58,696 nucleotides of DNA. Origin: Sporosarcina koreensis (lineage in GTDB: Bacteria > Bacillota > Bacilli > Bacillales_A > Planococcaceae). Made by a program: the position numbers and the translations under genes. Location of the stretch: the NCBI RefSeq assembly GCF_001531445.1, contig NZ_LQYA01000008.1, positions 1 to 58,696 on the forward strand, written 5' to 3'. This document shows positions 16,831 through 25,252 of the stretch, one piece after another (the stretch's first letter is position 1; the number at the start of each line of letters is the position of its first letter). Under the pieces are notes generated by a model that saw only the letters and a list, made by a program, of their open reading frames with translations, made no database searches and was not told the origin of the DNA.

Positions 16831-16896
16831 ACATGCTATGATTAAGTTATATGAAAAACATTAATAAAATTCATCCAATATATGTTTTGCATATAC
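16831..16896 (+). repeat. ~70 bp direct repeat, right copy (LysR promoter/leader)
   Basis: It matches 13174-13244 in the same orientation: AACATGCTATGAT, then ATGAAAAACATTAATAAAAT, a variable 10 nt, then ATGTTTTGCATATAC. It contains the extended -10 TGCTATGAT and lies just upstream of the lysR gene, so it is probably that gene's promoter and leader. Confidence 0.6.
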
Positions 16897-16917
16897 CTAA
16901 TGGAAAGGGTGTTAATG

Positions 16918-17793
16918 ATGGATATTCGGCAATTACGCTATTTCATCGCGATTGTTGAAGAAAGAAAGATTTCTGCTGCTGCTAAAAGACTTCATATGTC
17001 CCAACCTCCATTAAGCCAGCAATTGAAAGCGATGGAAAAAGAACTCGGTTCAAAATTGGTCGAGCGAAGCGGAAAGTATTTGGAAGTGACAGAGGCAGGA
17101 AATGCTCTATATAAAAATGCTTTGGAAATAACTCAATTGATGGAAGAAACGAAAACTGAAGTAATGGAAGTCGGTAAAGGCGTAAATGGAAGGCTAACGA
17201 TTGGAGTCAACACCTTTTCGGTCAGCGGATTGCCTGAAGTTCTTGAGAAGTTTCAAACACAATTCCCAAAGATCACGTATAAAATTCAACAAAACGAATC
17301 CTCACATCTTTGTCAATTAGTCAGGGATCGAATTGTGGAATTAGCAATTATCCGCTTGCCACTGCCGTTGGACGATTTTTCTGTGCTCCATCTATGTAAT
17401 GAACCATTTTATTTCATTACATCTAAGGAACACCCATCATTTGATGAAGAAATCTCACTTACTGAGATTCAACATCATCCTCTTCTTTTTCCAAGTACAG
17501 AAGGATTAGGTGTGCATTATTTGATTCTAGAAGCGTTTTCCCGATTCAAGCTACAGCCTACTATTGTTGGTGAGTGTTCTGATATTAGTCTTTTGATGGA
17601 TCTCGTTTCAGCTGACTTTGCCGCATCTATTGTCCCAGAAACCTTACTTCATCGATTCCGAGGATACCCGATAAATGCTTATCGAATATCAAGCTCAACC
17701 GAGTTGACTGGATCCGTCGGATTAATATGGCTCAAAGATCATAGCTTGTCCAAGGCTGCTCAAAATTTTATTGAGATAATTCAAACTATATAA
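16918..17793 (+). CDS. LysR family transcriptional regulator
   Basis: 291 residues. The N-terminal winged helix (MDIRQLRYFIAIVEERKISAAAKRLHMSQPPLSQQLKAMEKELGSKLVERSG) is typical, followed by a two-lobed periplasmic-binding-like effector domain. Start ATG 16918 is 8 nt after AAAGGG; ATG 16915 is also possible. It stands alone on the plus strand between bla and the convergent padR gene; LysR targets are normally divergent neighbours, but here the upstream gene is co-directional bla. Its promoter lies in the right copy of the ~70 bp repeat. No target can be assigned. Confidence 0.88.
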   Translation: MDIRQLRYFIAIVEERKISAAAKRLHMSQPPLSQQLKAMEKELGSKLVERSGKYLEVTEAGNALYKNALEITQLMEETKTEVMEVGKGVNGRLTIGVNTFSVSGLPEVLEKFQTQFPKITYKIQQNESSHLCQLVRDRIVELAIIRLPLPLDDFSVLHLCNEPFYFITSKEHPSFDEEISLTEIQHHPLLFPSTEGLGVHYLILEAFSRFKLQPTIVGECSDISLLMDLVSADFAASIVPETLLHRFRGYPINAYRISSSTELTGSVGLIWLKDHSLSKAAQNFIEIIQTI

Positions 17794-17826
17794 GGGCCTA
17801 TTCTTTATTAAACAACTGCATTAAAA

Positions 17827-17863
17827 AACCCAATTTCTCCTTAATAAATAGAGAAATTGGGTT
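17827..17863. terminator. Bidirectional intrinsic terminator between lysR and padR
   Basis: A perfect 13 bp stem (AACCCAATTTCTC 17827-17839 with GAGAAATTGGGTT 17851-17863) and an 11 nt loop. An A-run precedes it and AAGTTTC follows. It serves two convergent genes. Confidence 0.85.
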
Positions 17864-17868
17864 AAGTT

Positions 17869-18372
17869 TCAACGGTTCCGGTTTACGACTTGGTTGATCC
17901 AGTTTAAATCTGCGTCTAAATGGAATAACATGCCGGTGGTCAATAAATATTTTGTTTCGTCCCCCTCAAATAGAAATTCCGTTTTTAACTGGGTCAACTC
18001 CATCACTTCTTGAATAATCAACGTTTTCTGTTGCTCCAGCATCTGCTGTTCATCGTGGAACTGAATTTTACGAGCACAACTCCATTTAAAGAAAAAATCC
18101 TCTTTTGATGTGTTGTAAGGCACCGGCTCCAACAGCCACTTTTCCAATTCTTCCTTGCCTTTTAGCTCCAATTCGTATACCTTTCTCTCCTGCTGATCCA
18201 TCCCCGCCGAAGAGACAAGCTGATCGCGAATAAGACGATCCAAAGTTGTATAGATTTGGCCCGGATTAATTTTTGCTTTCGTGCCAAGAAGGGAATCCAA
18301 TTCTAACTTCAATTCATAGCCATGATTTTTTTGCTTGTATAATAACGTTAAAATACCGTATTTGACTGACAA
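17869..18372 (-). CDS. PadR family transcriptional regulator of the ABC operon
   Basis: 167 residues with the two-part PadR layout. Winged helix: SVKYGILTLLYKQKNHGYELKLEL then INPGQIYTTLDRLIRDQLV. A C-terminal PadR_C-like helical region runs to the end (DEQQMLEQQKTLIIQEVMEL). The TTG start at 18372 is 8 nt after GAAGG, 4 nt past the permease stop codon; longer versions run into the permease. It is the last gene of ATPase-permease-PadR. Two copies of ATATACTAAGTATAT upstream of the operon, one inside the core promoter, are its likely operators, giving autoregulation relieved by an exported ligand. Confidence 0.87.
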   Translation of the reverse strand: MSVKYGILTLLYKQKNHGYELKLELDSLLGTKAKINPGQIYTTLDRLIRDQLVSSAGMDQQERKVYELELKGKEELEKWLLEPVPYNTSKEDFFFKWSCARKIQFHDEQQMLEQQKTLIIQEVMELTQLKTEFLFEGDETKYLLTTGMLFHLDADLNWINQVVNRNR

Positions 18373-18376
18373 ATTA

Positions 18377-20839
18377 TCAACCTTCTTTGAGTAATGTTTG
18401 GATATCCATTTTACTCGCACTCTTGCTGGAAATCCAGGCTGCAACCAAGCTTAGAAAAACGCCTGCAACTATTGCTAGCAACATGTCACTATATGGCAAT
18501 TGGAAAGATAGAAACCCGTCCATCAGCTGTGATTTGCTAGTCAAATAAATTAAAAGGATGCCAGTTGCCAGTCCTCCCAATATTCCTGTCAGTCCAATGA
18601 GCAAACCTTCAGCCAGTATCATATTCCGTACTTGCCGTTTCGTAAACCCAAGAGCCCGCATCGTTCCAAGTTCTGATACACGTTCCAATGTATTCATCAA
18701 CAATGTATTCGCTGTTCCGATACTAGCTAACCCGACGACGAGGACTAACATGACAAAGAGAAGCTCGTTCATTCCTGAAATTGCGGAAGTTGTCGACTGT
18801 ATTTCATCCTCGACTGTTTCTACCTTGGAAAGGTGGCTACTAAAATCAGTCCATAATTGATCCCGTATTGTATCATACGGCTCCTTATCTACGGATAGCA
18901 GCAAATCAAAACTGTTTGCCCATCCGAATACATCATTCATGACGAGAGCATCCATAAAAGCAACATAACCGGCATAATGCGATGTTTTCCCAACACCGAT
19001 CACTTCAAAAGACTTTTTTCCGTTCGGGGTATTCAAGACAATACTTTCGCCAATTGTACCTCCCCACTCGGCAAAAGCACGTTCGCCAAGCAGGACGGAA
19101 GGATTTTGCCGTAAACGATTCATAATGTCCTTTTCCTGTCCGTGAGTATATAAGGAAGGGCCGTTTTCCCGTACCGCCAGAACGGAGAATTGTCTCATTT
19201 GCCCTTCAATCGTTTCCCACGTAATAGGAGTTGCCTCAGCTAATGGTTCAACATTTGTCACGCCACTATACGAAAGTATTTTTTCCATATCTTCAGCTAA
19301 CCACGGTGCCTCTGATTTGACTCTCATATTTCCGCCATAAGTGCTTCTAATATCATTATCGATTCCTCTTGGTGCTGATTCTACTACCGCGCTTAACAAC
19401 AAAATAACTGCTATGCCAATGGCTAGGATCGCCGCTGTATTTCCATTTCGGTTTAATTGTCGCGTAACATTACGGGACGCCAATGTACCGGGATACTTAT
19501 AAAAGGTAACGAACACCGGTTTCATGAGTGCACTGAGACCCTTTAACAGGTACGGGAATAAAAGGATGGCTCCTGCGATAATCGCTGCATAGGAAACAGG
19601 GTGATCGATTGTTCCTAATAAAAGGAGCACGACGCCGAAGAACGCTTTTACATAATGCCGTTTGGATGTGGAAGTCGTACGATCTGCCATCTTCATTGTC
19701 AATAAGATTGAAGTCTTTCCCGCATAATAGATTGGAAAAAGAGAAAATACAATCGGAAATAGCAAACCGATAAGAACACCTATCAAGGAAGGCATTTCCC
19801 AATTCATTGTATAAACCATATCGAATTCAAATACTCCGAGAAGAGCTTTCATGAACAGATCTCCAAGCCAAATTCCAAGCGGTACGCCAATCGCAGTACC
19901 GATAAATGCCAATAGTGTCATTTCAATCAATACAAGCTTGGAAACGGAAGATTGCGTATAACCGAGACTTTTCATGATAGCGAATTCTTTTTTTCTTTCA
20001 ATCACGCTTGTGTAGATCATATTAAAAACGATAAACCCACTGATGAAAATGGATAAACCGGCGATTAAATAGAAAAACGTGTAAAGCCCACCGATGTCAT
20101 TGCTCTGTAGGTCATCCGCAACGACCGGTTCAATATATGTGCTCGTTCCTTGGAAATTTTGCTGGAAAGTGTTAAAAAGCTCCGTTCCATCCCCTTCCAC
20201 TTGAAATCGCATATAGGAGATTTTATCCTGTTTTCCGGTCCATTCTCTGAGTAATGAAAGAGGAGCCAATACACGAAAACTAGTTGATTCAGCCCGTTCC
20301 CAATTGGAGGGACTTGCTAGTAGTTGGGTGTACTCGACGATGGCGGAAATTTTTGCTTCCCCCATTCCGGTAAACTGAATTGTATCACCGACACCCTTCC
20401 CTAAAAGTTCTGCGACCGGTTCTGGTACGATGAGTCCTTCATTATCCAACTTACCTTCGATGACCGGAAGTGTTAGTAGAGGACTGCTTTGATCGCTCAC
20501 CCCTGTAATTCGCACGGCCCTTTGACTGAGGGACCGATCATCCGCAAGCTCGAAGAAAGCTTGCTTATCAAGTGCAAGCAATGAGTTTGACACAATGGGT
20601 TCATTGAGGATAGGTGAAATCAGATCTTCCGGGAACGTATAGTCATCACTTAAAACCCAATAATCCGCATTCGCCACATACATTTGCTCATAGTAATCAA
20701 ACACATCATCCGTCGTTTTATCGGCAATTAACATGGACGTTACAAAAGCCGTTCCTAAAACCATCGCAAGTAAAGTGAAGAATAACCTTTTTTTGTTTTG
20801 CGTCATGTTACGCCATGAAATTCGCCAAATACTTAGCAT
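18377..20839 (-). CDS. ABC transporter permease, FtsX/MacB type (double FtsX domain)
   Basis: About 820 residues. A TM helix follows the short N-terminus (FFTLLAMVLGTAFVTSMLIA). Then comes a large extracytoplasmic domain, a first FtsX module of three TM helices (about 250-400, with KKEFAIMKSLGYTQSSV), two further TM segments, a second extracytoplasmic domain, and a closing FtsX module (RVSELGTMRALGFTKRQVRNMILAEG). This is the single-polypeptide exporter/lipoprotein-type permease, not the BceB type. Start at 20839 has GGGAGG 9 nt upstream and lies 32 bp inside the ATPase gene, indicating coupling. Likely cargo: peptides, lipids or antibiotics; not determinable. Confidence 0.87.
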   Translation of the reverse strand: MLSIWRISWRNMTQNKKRLFFTLLAMVLGTAFVTSMLIADKTTDDVFDYYEQMYVANADYWVLSDDYTFPEDLISPILNEPIVSNSLLALDKQAFFELADDRSLSQRAVRITGVSDQSSPLLTLPVIEGKLDNEGLIVPEPVAELLGKGVGDTIQFTGMGEAKISAIVEYTQLLASPSNWERAESTSFRVLAPLSLLREWTGKQDKISYMRFQVEGDGTELFNTFQQNFQGTSTYIEPVVADDLQSNDIGGLYTFFYLIAGLSIFISGFIVFNMIYTSVIERKKEFAIMKSLGYTQSSVSKLVLIEMTLLAFIGTAIGVPLGIWLGDLFMKALLGVFEFDMVYTMNWEMPSLIGVLIGLLFPIVFSLFPIYYAGKTSILLTMKMADRTTSTSKRHYVKAFFGVVLLLLGTIDHPVSYAAIIAGAILLFPYLLKGLSALMKPVFVTFYKYPGTLASRNVTRQLNRNGNTAAILAIGIAVILLLSAVVESAPRGIDNDIRSTYGGNMRVKSEAPWLAEDMEKILSYSGVTNVEPLAEATPITWETIEGQMRQFSVLAVRENGPSLYTHGQEKDIMNRLRQNPSVLLGERAFAEWGGTIGESIVLNTPNGKKSFEVIGVGKTSHYAGYVAFMDALVMNDVFGWANSFDLLLSVDKEPYDTIRDQLWTDFSSHLSKVETVEDEIQSTTSAISGMNELLFVMLVLVVGLASIGTANTLLMNTLERVSELGTMRALGFTKRQVRNMILAEGLLIGLTGILGGLATGILLIYLTSKSQLMDGFLSFQLPYSDMLLAIVAGVFLSLVAAWISSKSASKMDIQTLLKEG

Positions 20840-21527
20840 AGTCACTATCCTCCCTAGAGATAACTTGATCGATGATTCCATCTTTAAAGAGAATGATACG
20901 ATCCGCGAATCCAGCCGCAAAAATGTCATGAGTAACCATTACAATCGTTTGTTTGTTTTTACGATGAAACGTGGACAGCAAAACGAGGATCTCCTCCGCC
21001 CTGGCTCGATCCAAATTCCCTGTCGGTTCATCAGCCAATAAAACGGTTGGGTGATTCGCTAACGCTCGTGCAATCGCGACACGTTGCTGTTGGCCACCAC
21101 TTAAAAGATTCACACGCTTGTCATTCAATCCTTCTAATCCAACAGATCGGGTTAACTCATGAATCCACTCAATGTTTTCTTTCGTTAATTTTCCGTCCGC
21201 ATGAAGAGGAAATGCTATATTTTCTTCCACCGTCAAGTTTGGGAGCAATTGATAATTTTGAAATACGAAGCCCATATTCTTTCTCCGGAAGACTGTTCGT
21301 TCCTTTTCCTTCATGGCATGTATTGGTGTATGATCAATTTCAATTTCTCCTTTAGTAGGTACATCAAGACCTCCAAGCAATTGGAGCAACGTGCTTTTTC
21401 CGGAACCACTTGGTCCCATAATCGCTATGAATTCTCCCTCTTCAATATTTAAATTTACTCCCTTTAACACTTGTGTTGACTCTTGCCCATTCAAAAATTC
21501 TTTTTGTAAATTGCTAACTTCAATCAT
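20808..21527 (-). CDS. ABC transporter ATP-binding protein (MacB/LolD type)
   Basis: 239 residues. Walker A GPSGSGKST, Q-loop FVFQNYQLLP, signature LSGGQQQRVAIARAL, Walker B VLLADEPTGNLD, and H-loop MVTHD are all intact. The NLD after Walker B is typical of the MacB/LolD/FtsE group that pairs with FtsX-like permeases. Start at 21527 follows GGAGG by 7 nt. First gene of the operon; the promoter TTGAAA-16-TATAAT (21574-21579, 21552-21557, minus strand) contains a PadR-type dyad. Confidence 0.92.
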   Translation of the reverse strand: MIEVSNLQKEFLNGQESTQVLKGVNLNIEEGEFIAIMGPSGSGKSTLLQLLGGLDVPTKGEIEIDHTPIHAMKEKERTVFRRKNMGFVFQNYQLLPNLTVEENIAFPLHADGKLTKENIEWIHELTRSVGLEGLNDKRVNLLSGGQQQRVAIARALANHPTVLLADEPTGNLDRARAEEILVLLSTFHRKNKQTIVMVTHDIFAAGFADRIILFKDGIIDQVISREDSDYAKYLANFMA

Positions 21528-21551
21528 ATGAATTCCTCCCATTCCTGCTTT

Positions 21552-21579
21552 ATTATATACTAAGTATATATTTTTTCAA
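21552..21579 (-). promoter_or_regulatory. ABC operon promoter with embedded PadR-type operator
   Basis: Minus-strand -35 TTGAAA (21574-21579), 16 nt spacer, -10 TATAAT (21552-21557). The dyad ATATACTAAGTATAT (21555-21569) fills the spacer and part of the -10, so a bound repressor would block polymerase. Confidence 0.75.
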
Positions 21580-21650
21580 AGAAAATTCGTTGAATATAAC
21601 TAAAAATCATTAATTAAAGTTGATAATTCAATAAAAAAACCAATAAAGTC

Positions 21651-21665
21651 ATATACTAAGTATAT
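21651..21665. promoter_or_regulatory. Second, identical PadR-type operator
   Basis: ATATACTAAGTATAT again, 7 bp arms around a central A, 96 bp from the first copy and just past the response regulator gene end. Two identical dyads spaced this way could allow looping or control of read-through. Confidence 0.65.
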
Positions 21666-21699
21666 AACCTTACCGGTTTCAAATACGCCCCGACAAATT

Positions 21700-22395
21700 T
21701 CAATTATTATTAAATCGATACCCCGAACCCCAGATCGTTTCTAAAAACACTGGGTTTTTCGGATCGAATTCTATCTTTTCTCGCAAGCGTTTAATATGAA
21801 CAACAACAGTTGAAGTATCACCGAGCGAATCTAATCCCCAAACGCGTTCAAATAAATCTTCTTTGCTAAACACTTGATTTGGGTGCTTCATGAGAAATTT
21901 CAATAGCTCAAATTCCTTTGTCGTCAAATTAATTTCTTGGTCAAAGGAAAATACTTTATGTGATTTGGTATTCAAACGAATATCGTTCACTTCCAAGATT
22001 TCATCCGATGTTGTCTGAGGTCCCTTTGTTAAGCGTTCAAAACGATTTAAGTGTGATTTTACACGAGCGACCAACTCATTCGGGCTAAAGGGTTTCGTAA
22101 TATAATCATCCGCACCAATTCCAAGCGCACGGATTTTATCGATATCTTCCTTTTTAGCAGACACCATCAAAATAGGTGTATTCACTTTCCTACGTAATCT
22201 TTTACAAATTTCAAATCCCGTCATGTTGGGAATCATAATATCCAGTATGATTAAGTCATACTTTCCGGTGAGCCCTTCTTCTAAACCGACTACTCCATCG
22301 GAAACGATATGGACATTCATTTCATTTAGCTCAAGATAATCCCTTTGCAATTCTGCTATGTCCTGATCATCCTCCACTAATAGAATTTCCTTCAT
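21700..22395 (-). CDS. OmpR/PhoB family response regulator
   Basis: 231 residues. Receiver domain with acidic pocket VEDD (8-10), phospho-acceptor Asp52 (LDIMIP), conserved Ser/Thr (MVSAKK) and Lys (ITKPF). The C-terminal winged helix ends WGSGYRFNN. Start at 22395: GGAG lies 10 nt upstream, and the ATG three codons earlier abuts it. The start lies 29 bp inside the histidine kinase reading frame end, so the pair is coupled kinase-first in transcription (kinase upstream on the minus strand). Downstream is the PadR-controlled ABC operon; whether it is a target is unknown. Confidence 0.92.
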   Translation of the reverse strand: MKEILLVEDDQDIAELQRDYLELNEMNVHIVSDGVVGLEEGLTGKYDLIILDIMIPNMTGFEICKRLRRKVNTPILMVSAKKEDIDKIRALGIGADDYITKPFSPNELVARVKSHLNRFERLTKGPQTTSDEILEVNDIRLNTKSHKVFSFDQEINLTTKEFELLKFLMKHPNQVFSKEDLFERVWGLDSLGDTSTVVVHIKRLREKIEFDPKNPVFLETIWGSGYRFNNN

Positions 22396-23860
22396 TGTCT
22401 CCATTCTCCTTTAAAGGCAGCGTAAATGTGATGCTTGTACCTTCACCTAATTTGCTATCCGCTTTTATCGTTCCACCGTGCTCTAAAATAATTTGCCTAG
22501 CAATAGCGAGGCCCAAACCACTGCCGCCTTTATCACTATTTCTTGAGCTTTCAATACGGTAGAACCGATCAAAAATCATTTCTAAATTTTCCACAGCCAT
22601 TCCGGCACCATTATCTTGTACGGTAATGCTTACTGTCTCGACTTCTTGTCTTGCAATAATCGTTATCCGCTTTTCTTCCTTATTCATATGCTTGACGCTA
22701 TTTTGGATCATATTATCTAGCACTCGACGAATTTGTTGTACATCGATTCGTACAATGGCTTTGTTCAAATGGACATCTTGTAAAGTAAGGTGAATGTCTT
22801 TTTGCTCAAGGTCTAATTGATACTCTTCAACGAAATGGACGAGGAACTTTTTCAGATCAATATACTCAAAATGAAACGGTAATTTTTGAAGATCTAGTTT
22901 AGAAAACACAAAGAGGTCATCAATTAAAAAGTTCATGCTTTTCGCCTTATTATAAACAATGTTCAAGTATTTATCTTGTTTTGCTTTTGTATCAGCTACA
23001 CCATCTTTTAATCCCTCTACATAGCCGATAATCGAAGTGATCGGTGTTTTCAAGTCATGTGAGATATTAGAAAGTAATTCCTTTCTATTTTCCTCATACT
23101 TTCTATTTTCTTTACTGACTCTGTTTAACGCCTCACGCAACTTCTCAAATTCTTGAGCAAGCTCACTCACTTCCCCTTTGCTTGTTGAAATTTCAATTTT
23201 CCCTTCCAACTTACCTTCTTTTAGTTGCTGCACTTTTTTACTTAATTCACGTAAAGGGACAATAATCGCTTTATTTAGCGAACGGTTAAACAAAATAACA
23301 AGAAAAACAGCAATGGCTAAAATTAAGGTGATAATAATGAACCCCCACCTTTGTAAAAATTCAGCAAAGCTATTTACTTGCTTTAAAATCATCACACTAC
23401 CTTTATCGTTATCGGAGAAATGAAAATCAAACTTAAGATAGCGATAAAGGCTACCTTTGTTATCAATGGTGCCTTGCGTATAAATATTTTCAGTATCAAA
23501 TTTAGGTGCATGAGCGATTAACGATTTTACAATAAGGTCAGGAGAATGATATAGGATTTCATCTTGTTTCCGGATAACAATATTCAAACCTTTCATTTCA
23601 TACGTATCAATACTTTGTCGAATGTTGGGCTTCATCAAATCATCCGGATTTTCCTTAGCGATTTTACGGAATGTAACCAATGCTTCTTGCTCATCATATG
23701 TAATTTGCTTTTGCTGCGTAACGGATTTATACAGCTGTACAGGTGAAGAGGCCTGTCCATTTATTGCAAACAACAGAAGCCAAAATATAGCTACCATCGA
23801 GCAAATAATAACAAATAGACTCCCGAGAAATGTGATTAAAAACCGTGAACGCATATTCAT
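22367..23860 (-). CDS. Sensor histidine kinase
   Basis: 497 residues. TM1 about 8-32, an extracytoplasmic sensor of about 135 residues, TM2 about 173-192, HAMP about 195-250, dimerisation/phosphoacceptor helix with His268 (SNISHDLKTPITSIIGY), then HATPase: N-box LDNMIQNSVKH, G1 DNGAGM, G2 GGSGLGLAIAR, ending TFTLPL. A membrane-bound HisKA kinase partner of the overlapping response regulator. RBS GGGGAGG precedes two candidate ATGs (codons 1 and 3). The ligand is not evident. Confidence 0.92.
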   Translation of the reverse strand: MNMRSRFLITFLGSLFVIICSMVAIFWLLLFAINGQASSPVQLYKSVTQQKQITYDEQEALVTFRKIAKENPDDLMKPNIRQSIDTYEMKGLNIVIRKQDEILYHSPDLIVKSLIAHAPKFDTENIYTQGTIDNKGSLYRYLKFDFHFSDNDKGSVMILKQVNSFAEFLQRWGFIIITLILAIAVFLVILFNRSLNKAIIVPLRELSKKVQQLKEGKLEGKIEISTSKGEVSELAQEFEKLREALNRVSKENRKYEENRKELLSNISHDLKTPITSIIGYVEGLKDGVADTKAKQDKYLNIVYNKAKSMNFLIDDLFVFSKLDLQKLPFHFEYIDLKKFLVHFVEEYQLDLEQKDIHLTLQDVHLNKAIVRIDVQQIRRVLDNMIQNSVKHMNKEEKRITIIARQEVETVSITVQDNGAGMAVENLEMIFDRFYRIESSRNSDKGGSGLGLAIARQIILEHGGTIKADSKLGEGTSITFTLPLKENGDNEGNSISGG

Positions 23861-23905
23861 ACTACCTCCCCACCTCCTTAGCTATATTATTTGGACAGCT
23901 TATGT

Positions 23906-24092
23906 TTATCAATTACGCCTTGGCGTAATTGCGTCCAGATTTTGAATTGCGCTTGCGCAATTCACTCCTTTCAAAATCTGTGACATCCGCCAGAGGCTTA
24001 ACTTGCAATCAGCAGGGAGTTTAGACTCCCTGCTGATTGAAATACTTTCTGGCATTCATCCCGCCACTTATGGAAGTGGGGGACTTCTGCTG
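23906..24092. repeat. Multi-hairpin noncoding block
   Basis: Four consecutive strong hairpins. AATTACGCC/GGCGTAATT (23911-23930). A cruciform with outer arms CAGATTTTGA/TCAAAATCTG enclosing AATTGCGC/GCGCAATT (23936-23980). A 15 bp perfect stem AATCAGCAGGGAGT.. (24006-24020 with 24025-24039). CCGCCACTT/AAGTGGGGG (24061-24081). It lies between the lipoprotein stop codon and the kinase start. Loops of 2-4 nt and no T-runs argue against plain terminators. Candidate: subterminal end of an IS200/IS605-like element or another dispersed repeat; unproven. Confidence 0.55.
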
Positions 24093-24099
24093 AATCAAG

Positions 24100-25095
24100 T
24101 TAAAATCCAAAGGAAGGATTAAATTCACCTTCATAAGGCTCATGTTCCACATAGATTTCGATGTCATTCCCATCAGCAGCTTTACCCATTCGTTTATAAG
24201 TAAAGCGCTCATCGTTTAACTCAGTGATTTCAAGGGCAGCACCATATTTGTTTTCACCGATCGATACATGTGTACGTATTTTATTATCATTGATAACGTC
24301 AAAATATCCAAAATCTCCGCGGCTTTTCCCACTAGTTACATCGAAGAATTCATATTTGCTTGTCTCCGCATCAAATTTAGCAATACTAATGAAATTACTA
24401 TTGTACTCTGTCACGTCATTGCCGTCTTTATCCAACACTATAGTACCATTCCACAAAGTATCCGCTAAAATACGAACTCCTGGAATATCTTTAACAATTT
24501 CGCCCGTTTCACTAGTTAACTGTGGACCAGCATTTGTAAACTCGAGCTCAGCCTCAGTATATGGTACGTGTTCAACATACACTTCAACTTCGTTGCCATC
24601 TTTGTCTACACCCATTCGTTTGTAGGTAAAGATTTCATTAGTGATCTCCGTAATATCCACGACTGCTTGATAGCCCATACTTTGAGAAATTAAAATCCGC
24701 TTTTCCCCATCATTCGTGATGAAGAATATTCCTTCATCACCGCGTGTTTCACCCGTTGCTTTATCGAAAAATTCATAGCGATTCGTTACTTGATCGTATT
24801 TTGCTAACCCAATGAAATTACTATTTTCTTCTGTTAGATCATTTCCTTCTTCATCATATACTTCAGTACCTTGCCAATTCGTAGAAGTAAGGATGTTGGA
24901 TAGTTCTTCACCCTTCGACAGCTCTTCACCTTGGGCTACCTCTTCAGTTTTTGATGCATTTTCAACTTGACTCGTTTCTTCCTGAGTTGTAGTTCCTTGC
25001 TCTTCGTCTTCGCTAACACTTCCATTTGCACTGCAACCCGCAAGAACAAGGCCACCACTCAAAATGAACAACGATAAACTTTTCTTAGTAAACAT
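24100..25095 (-). CDS. Lipoprotein with two tandem DUF4822 domains
   Basis: 331 residues. Type II signal peptide (SGGLVLAGCSA, lipid Cys20), a Glu/Thr/Ser-rich linker to about 65, then two related domains of about 125 residues each. Shared landmarks: NWQGTEVYDEEGNDLTEENSNFI / LWNGTIVLDKDGNDVTEYNSNFI, and KYEFFD near RGD, then FTYKRMG and VEHVPY / VEHEPY. Both domains carry RGD-like turns (TRGDEG, SRGDFG). The family occurs in Firmicutes cell-surface lipoproteins without known activity. Start has AAAGGAG upstream. No neighbour gives a functional hint. Confidence 0.85.
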   Translation of the reverse strand: MFTKKSLSLFILSGGLVLAGCSANGSVSEDEEQGTTTQEETSQVENASKTEEVAQGEELSKGEELSNILTSTNWQGTEVYDEEGNDLTEENSNFIGLAKYDQVTNRYEFFDKATGETRGDEGIFFITNDGEKRILISQSMGYQAVVDITEITNEIFTYKRMGVDKDGNEVEVYVEHVPYTEAELEFTNAGPQLTSETGEIVKDIPGVRILADTLWNGTIVLDKDGNDVTEYNSNFISIAKFDAETSKYEFFDVTSGKSRGDFGYFDVINDNKIRTHVSIGENKYGAALEITELNDERFTYKRMGKAADGNDIEIYVEHEPYEGEFNPSFGF

Positions 25096-25252
25096 AGATT
25101 TTACATCTCCTTTAACTTTTGTCTAACCCTATCGTAAACAATGAGTATAAAATCCATATAAACTATAAATAAAACGTTAATGAACAATATATTAAATTTA
25201 TATTAACTCCTACCGACCGGTTGGTTGTGATCTTTTCCCATGAAGGTCGTCT

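Noticed and set aside
24021..24212. Minus-strand 63-codon frame in the hairpin block
   Set aside because: It is out of frame with the lipoprotein gene it overlaps and crosses strong hairpins.
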